DNA from: Pedobacter sp. JY14-1
GTDB taxonomy: Bacteria; Bacteroidota; Bacteroidia; Sphingobacteriales; Sphingobacteriaceae
DNA length: 64,000 bases
NCBI RefSeq assembly: GCF_029269825.1
Contig: NZ_JARJHU010000001.1
Location: 819,194 to 883,193 of the forward strand
Direction of reading: 5' to 3'
Below, one piece after another: positions 61,482 to 64,000 of the stretch. The first letter of the stretch is position 1; every line of letters starts with the position of its first letter. A program made the translations under genes and the position numbers. Under the pieces are notes generated by a model that ran no database searches, had not been told where the DNA came from, and saw nothing but the letters and a program-made list of their open reading frames with translations.

Positions 61482-62612
61482 ATGTCTACAATAACATTTG
61501 CGGAAAAGATCGCTGAAGCGCAGGATTTCCTGCCGATCAACGGTACGGACCATATCGAGTTCTACGTAGGTAATGCCAAGCAGGCCGCCCATTATTACAA
61601 AACTGCCTTCGGCTTTCAGTCGCTGGCATATGCCGGTCCTGAAACCGGTGTACGTGACCGGGCATCTTATGTGCTGCAGCAAGGTAAGATCCGGATCGTA
61701 CTGACCACCGCATTAAAATCCATCCATCCGATATCGGACCATGTAAAACAGCATGGTGACGGTGTTAAAATACTGGCCCTCTGGGTAGACGACGCCTACA
61801 GTGCGTTTAAGGAAACGACCAGGCGCGGAGCAATGTCCTACCTTGAGCCAGAAACCAGGACCGACGAACATGGTGAAGTGCGCATATCGGGCATTTATAC
61901 TTACGGTGAAACAGTACACCTGTTTGTAGAACGCAAGAATTACACAGGTTCCTTCCTTCCTGGATATCAGCCGTGGAAAAATGACTACAACCCAACAGAA
62001 ACCGGACTATTGTACATTGACCATTGTGTCGGCAACGTAGGCTGGAACAGGATGAATGAAACTGTAAAATGGTATGAAAGGGTAATGGGCTTTGTAAACA
62101 TCCTCTCTTTTGACGATAAGCAGATCAATACAGAATACAGTGCGCTGATGAGCAAGGTCATGAGTAATGGCAACGGCTATTCGAAATTCCCGATCAATGA
62201 ACCCGCAGAAGGCAAGAAAAAGTCGCAGATAGAAGAGTACCTGGAGTTCTATGAAGGCGAGGGTGTACAGCACATTGCGGTAGCAACAAAGGATATCCTT
62301 GCTACTGTCGGTGAATTAAAGGCCCGTGGGGTCGAATTTTTAAGCCCGCCCCCTGAAACTTATTATGACCTGATGCCGGAAAGGATCGGGGAAATCGACG
62401 AAGAGATCGAAAAACTTAAAGCACTCGGCATCCTGGTTGACCGCGATGAGGAGGGTTATCTTCTGCAAATATTCACCAAGCCCGTGGAAGACAGGCCAAC
62501 GCTGTTCTTTGAGATCATACAGCGCAAAGGCGCGCAATCCTTTGGTGCAGGTAACTTTAAGGCCCTATTTGAAGCGTTGGAGCGTGAACAGGAAAGCAGG
62601 GGCAATCTGTAA
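61482..62612 (+). CDS. hppD: 4-Hydroxyphenylpyruvate dioxygenase
   Basis: 376 aa with two VOC domains: N-terminal ('NGTDHIEFYVGNAKQAAHYY') and C-terminal catalytic, with iron ligands in 'LLYIDHCVGNVGWNRM', 'EGVQHIAVATKDI' and 'TLFFEIIQRKGAQSFG'. It converts 4-hydroxyphenylpyruvate to homogentisate, feeding HmgA just upstream. A terminator follows. Confidence 0.95.
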   Translation: MSTITFAEKIAEAQDFLPINGTDHIEFYVGNAKQAAHYYKTAFGFQSLAYAGPETGVRDRASYVLQQGKIRIVLTTALKSIHPISDHVKQHGDGVKILALWVDDAYSAFKETTRRGAMSYLEPETRTDEHGEVRISGIYTYGETVHLFVERKNYTGSFLPGYQPWKNDYNPTETGLLYIDHCVGNVGWNRMNETVKWYERVMGFVNILSFDDKQINTEYSALMSKVMSNGNGYSKFPINEPAEGKKKSQIEEYLEFYEGEGVQHIAVATKDILATVGELKARGVEFLSPPPETYYDLMPERIGEIDEEIEKLKALGILVDRDEEGYLLQIFTKPVEDRPTLFFEIIQRKGAQSFGAGNFKALFEALEREQESRGNL

Positions 62613-62636
62613 AAGAGTCTATTCATTTAAAAACGA

Positions 62637-62670
62637 GAGGCATTCCGGGTAAAACCGGGTGCCTTTTTTT
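62637..62670 (+). terminator. hppD terminator
   Basis: AGGCA and CCGG pair with CCGG and TGCCT around a short loop (with a 2-nt bulge), followed by T7; 25 bp after the hppD stop. Confidence 0.82.
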
Positions 62671-62701
62671 ATCTCAAATATCAGGTATCTGTTTTTTTAA
62701 G

Positions 62702-62709
62702 TATTTTCG
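62702..62709 (+). promoter_or_regulatory. Near-consensus -7 box TATTTTCG, 6 nt before the ATG
   Basis: One mismatch to TAnnTTTG (TTCG); the same variant occurs before the LuxC-type gene and gldF. Confidence 0.4.
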
Positions 62710-62715
62710 GCGAAA

Positions 62716-63624
62716 ATGGCGTTAATGTCCGTTAGATTCTTTTTGCTGTGTTTCAGGACTGCCTTCAGGCTCCTTCAGAAAAATGACCCACTCCGGCTGG
62801 CCGGGGCAACGGCTTTCTTCACTAATTTCGCCCTACCGCCAATCCTTCTGATCCTGATCAGGCTCTTTGGCTTTTTCATCGACCGGAAAATACTGGCTTC
62901 CAGGCTCTTTGAGCGTCTTGCTGGTATCTTGGACGATAGCAGCACGCTTCAGATCAGACAGACATTACGTAACATCAGGGGGATTGACCACCAATGGTAT
63001 GCTACGCTGGTCAGTTTTATATTCTTTATTTTTGTTGCCACTACGCTGTTCAGCATTATTAAGAATTCAATGGACCAGATCTGGTCTATAGCCAGTAAAG
63101 AGCATACAGGCTTTTTATTCAAATTGAAGTTGAGGGGCCGCTCTATGGTCATTATCCTGCTGGCAGGTGTCCTATTCATGTTGGGTTTTGTCACTGACAG
63201 CATACAGGCATACATTGGCGAGTATATCAATACTGCTGCACCGACCTTCGGGCGGGTATTTCTTTATATCCTGAACCAGCTGGTATTTATTGCAATTGTA
63301 ATGACCTGGTTTACGGTATTGTTCAGATACCTGACCAATGGCAGACCGACGTGGGGTGCTGCACTGCGTGGTGGTTTGCTGACGTCTATCCTGTTCACCT
63401 TAGGAAAATATATTTTACGCGTCATGCTGCCACTTAGCGGAATCGGCAATATTTACGGCACCTCAGGCGCGATCGTGCTGATCATGCTGTTTGTATTTTA
63501 TTCTTCCTTTATTTTCTATTTCGGGGCCTGCTTTGTAAAGGTACTGAGCGATGAAAAAGGAACACCTATAAGACCCATCAAAGGCACATACAATTATGAG
63601 ATCAAAGAAATTGAAAGACGTTAG
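62716..63624 (+). CDS. YihY/BrkB-family membrane protein
   Basis: 302 aa, about six membrane segments. The family blocks 'DPLRLAGATAFFTNFALPP', 'LRGRSMVIILLAGVLF' and 'TSGAIVLIMLFVFYSSFIFYFGACFVKV' (cut as 'YGTSGAIVLIMLFVFYSS') are present. Once called ribonuclease BN in error; the function of YihY proteins is unsettled (possible transporter). Its end abuts the convergent small gene with no gap. Confidence 0.88.
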   Translation: MALMSVRFFLLCFRTAFRLLQKNDPLRLAGATAFFTNFALPPILLILIRLFGFFIDRKILASRLFERLAGILDDSSTLQIRQTLRNIRGIDHQWYATLVSFIFFIFVATTLFSIIKNSMDQIWSIASKEHTGFLFKLKLRGRSMVIILLAGVLFMLGFVTDSIQAYIGEYINTAAPTFGRVFLYILNQLVFIAIVMTWFTVLFRYLTNGRPTWGAALRGGLLTSILFTLGKYILRVMLPLSGIGNIYGTSGAIVLIMLFVFYSSFIFYFGACFVKVLSDEKGTPIRPIKGTYNYEIKEIERR

Positions 63625-63912
63625 CTAGCGGGTCGCTGTAGTTGCCGGCAATTTCTCAAATCCCTGCATTTCAAAAACGGCAAGTTTATTCCACAGATTC
63701 CAGTGCAGTGTGCCAAAGAAATTAACTGTACTACCTTCATTATTCCTTCCTTCTATACAGATATTTTCCTTATAGATGGCTCTATGTGCTAAATTCTGAT
63801 CGCTCAGGATGATTTCCTCATCCTGTATTCTTACATTTTTCACATCGATAGAAAACTGACTAAGCAATTCTGAGAAGTTGTTACCGTTTAGCAGGAGTTC
63901 AATGATTTTCAT
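63625..63912 (-). CDS. Small hypothetical protein
   Basis: 95 aa, soluble, mixed alpha/beta-looking, with 'LHWNLWNKLAVFEMQGFEKL' near its C-terminus. I recognise no family. It abuts the YihY stop exactly; length and the clean start (ATG 63912) support a real gene but only moderately. Confidence 0.55.
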   Translation of the reverse strand: MKIIELLLNGNNFSELLSQFSIDVKNVRIQDEEIILSDQNLAHRAIYKENICIEGRNNEGSTVNFFGTLHWNLWNKLAVFEMQGFEKLPATTATR

Positions 63913-63960
63913 GGCAGTATTGTATAAGTTAGGGAAGATAGAGTCATCAATTATAGCGCC

Positions 63961-64000
63961 AAAAAAAAGCGACCGGCATTTCTTTTGAAATGCCGGTCGC
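63961..64000 (-). terminator. Terminator at the window edge
   Basis: GCGACCGGCATTTC / GAAATGCCGGTCGC, 14-bp perfect stem with a 4-nt loop, preceded on the plus strand by an A-run, so it ends a minus-strand gene lying beyond base 64000; a T-run on the plus side would be outside the window. Confidence 0.85.

Noticed and set aside
1..64000. tRNA, rRNA or mobile elements
   Set aside because: I saw no cloverleaf-like genes, transposases, integrases or terminal inverted repeats on reading both strands; a covariance search would be needed to exclude small RNAs.

Overview
The window reads as chromosomal core DNA of a Bacteroidota, most likely a Sphingobacteriaceae-type organism (Pedobacter/Mucilaginibacter group). 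The evidence is gliding/type IX secretion genes (gldA, gldF, gldG, gldC, and a protein with a gliding-type C-terminal sorting domain), a SusC-type plug domain, a fused hisB and fused hisIE, an alpha2-type glycyl-tRNA synthetase, almost no Shine-Dalgarno sequences, and many copies of the Bacteroidota -7 promoter box TAnnTTTG. I see no insertion sequences, prophage, CRISPR array, tRNA or rRNA genes. Gene density is high and base composition looks even.

Layout. 1-864: 3' part of a polysaccharide deacetylase lipoprotein. 865-8245: a complete histidine operon (hisG-D-C-B-H-A-F-IE) behind a canonical promoter and a histidine-rich leader peptide, followed 6 bp later by a seven-bladed WD40 protein. 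9141-15735 (minus): a very large thioester alpha-2-macroglobulin with an embedded SusC-like plug, paired with an NlpC/P60 endopeptidase. 15930-25646: universal stress protein, ferredoxin, LuxC-type acyl-CoA reductase, a type IX secreted protein, a small conserved protein plus FtsE, grpE-dnaJ, AI-2E permease, DUF72 and Ppx/GppA. 25622-37250 (minus): Maf, a Spy-like protein, KdsC-like phosphatase, IscX, ferredoxin, a DUF2520 protein, cytochrome c maturation genes (ccmF, ccmE, then ccmD, ccmC, ccmB) with a glutamate dehydrogenase lodged among them, gldC and an RhlE helicase. 37289-42452: dihydroorotase, DUF3810 metalloprotease-like protein, HscA, a phospholipase C/S1-P1-like protein. 42461-49797 (minus): DedA, DUF4397 lipoprotein, dnaN, gldG, gldF, two outer-membrane barrels, gldA. 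49869-57373: glyS, an 11-nt periodic repeat, CAP-domain protein, LTA-synthase-like phosphotransferase, GtrA, aromatic amino acid hydroxylase and a coupled SDR. 57470-64000: NlpC/P60, the phenylalanine/tyrosine catabolic genes (flavin reductase-like, FAH, homogentisate dioxygenase, HPPD), a YihY/BrkB protein and a small unknown.

How it fits together. Histidine synthesis is complete in one transcription unit with apparent translation-coupled control. Phenylalanine to fumarate/acetoacetate is nearly complete (hydroxylase, HPPD, HGD, FAH; aminotransferase and maleylacetoacetate isomerase are not here). CcmB/C/D/E/F serve haem export and cytochrome c maturation; HscA, Fdx and IscX serve Fe-S assembly. 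A recurring architecture is a perfect TAnnTTTG box only 4-7 nt before the start codon, predicting leaderless or near-leaderless mRNAs for at least six genes. The most interesting signals are that promoter architecture, the his leader, the alpha-2-macroglobulin/plug chimera, the 11-nt repeat array and a palindrome over the LTA-synthase-like gene's promoter.
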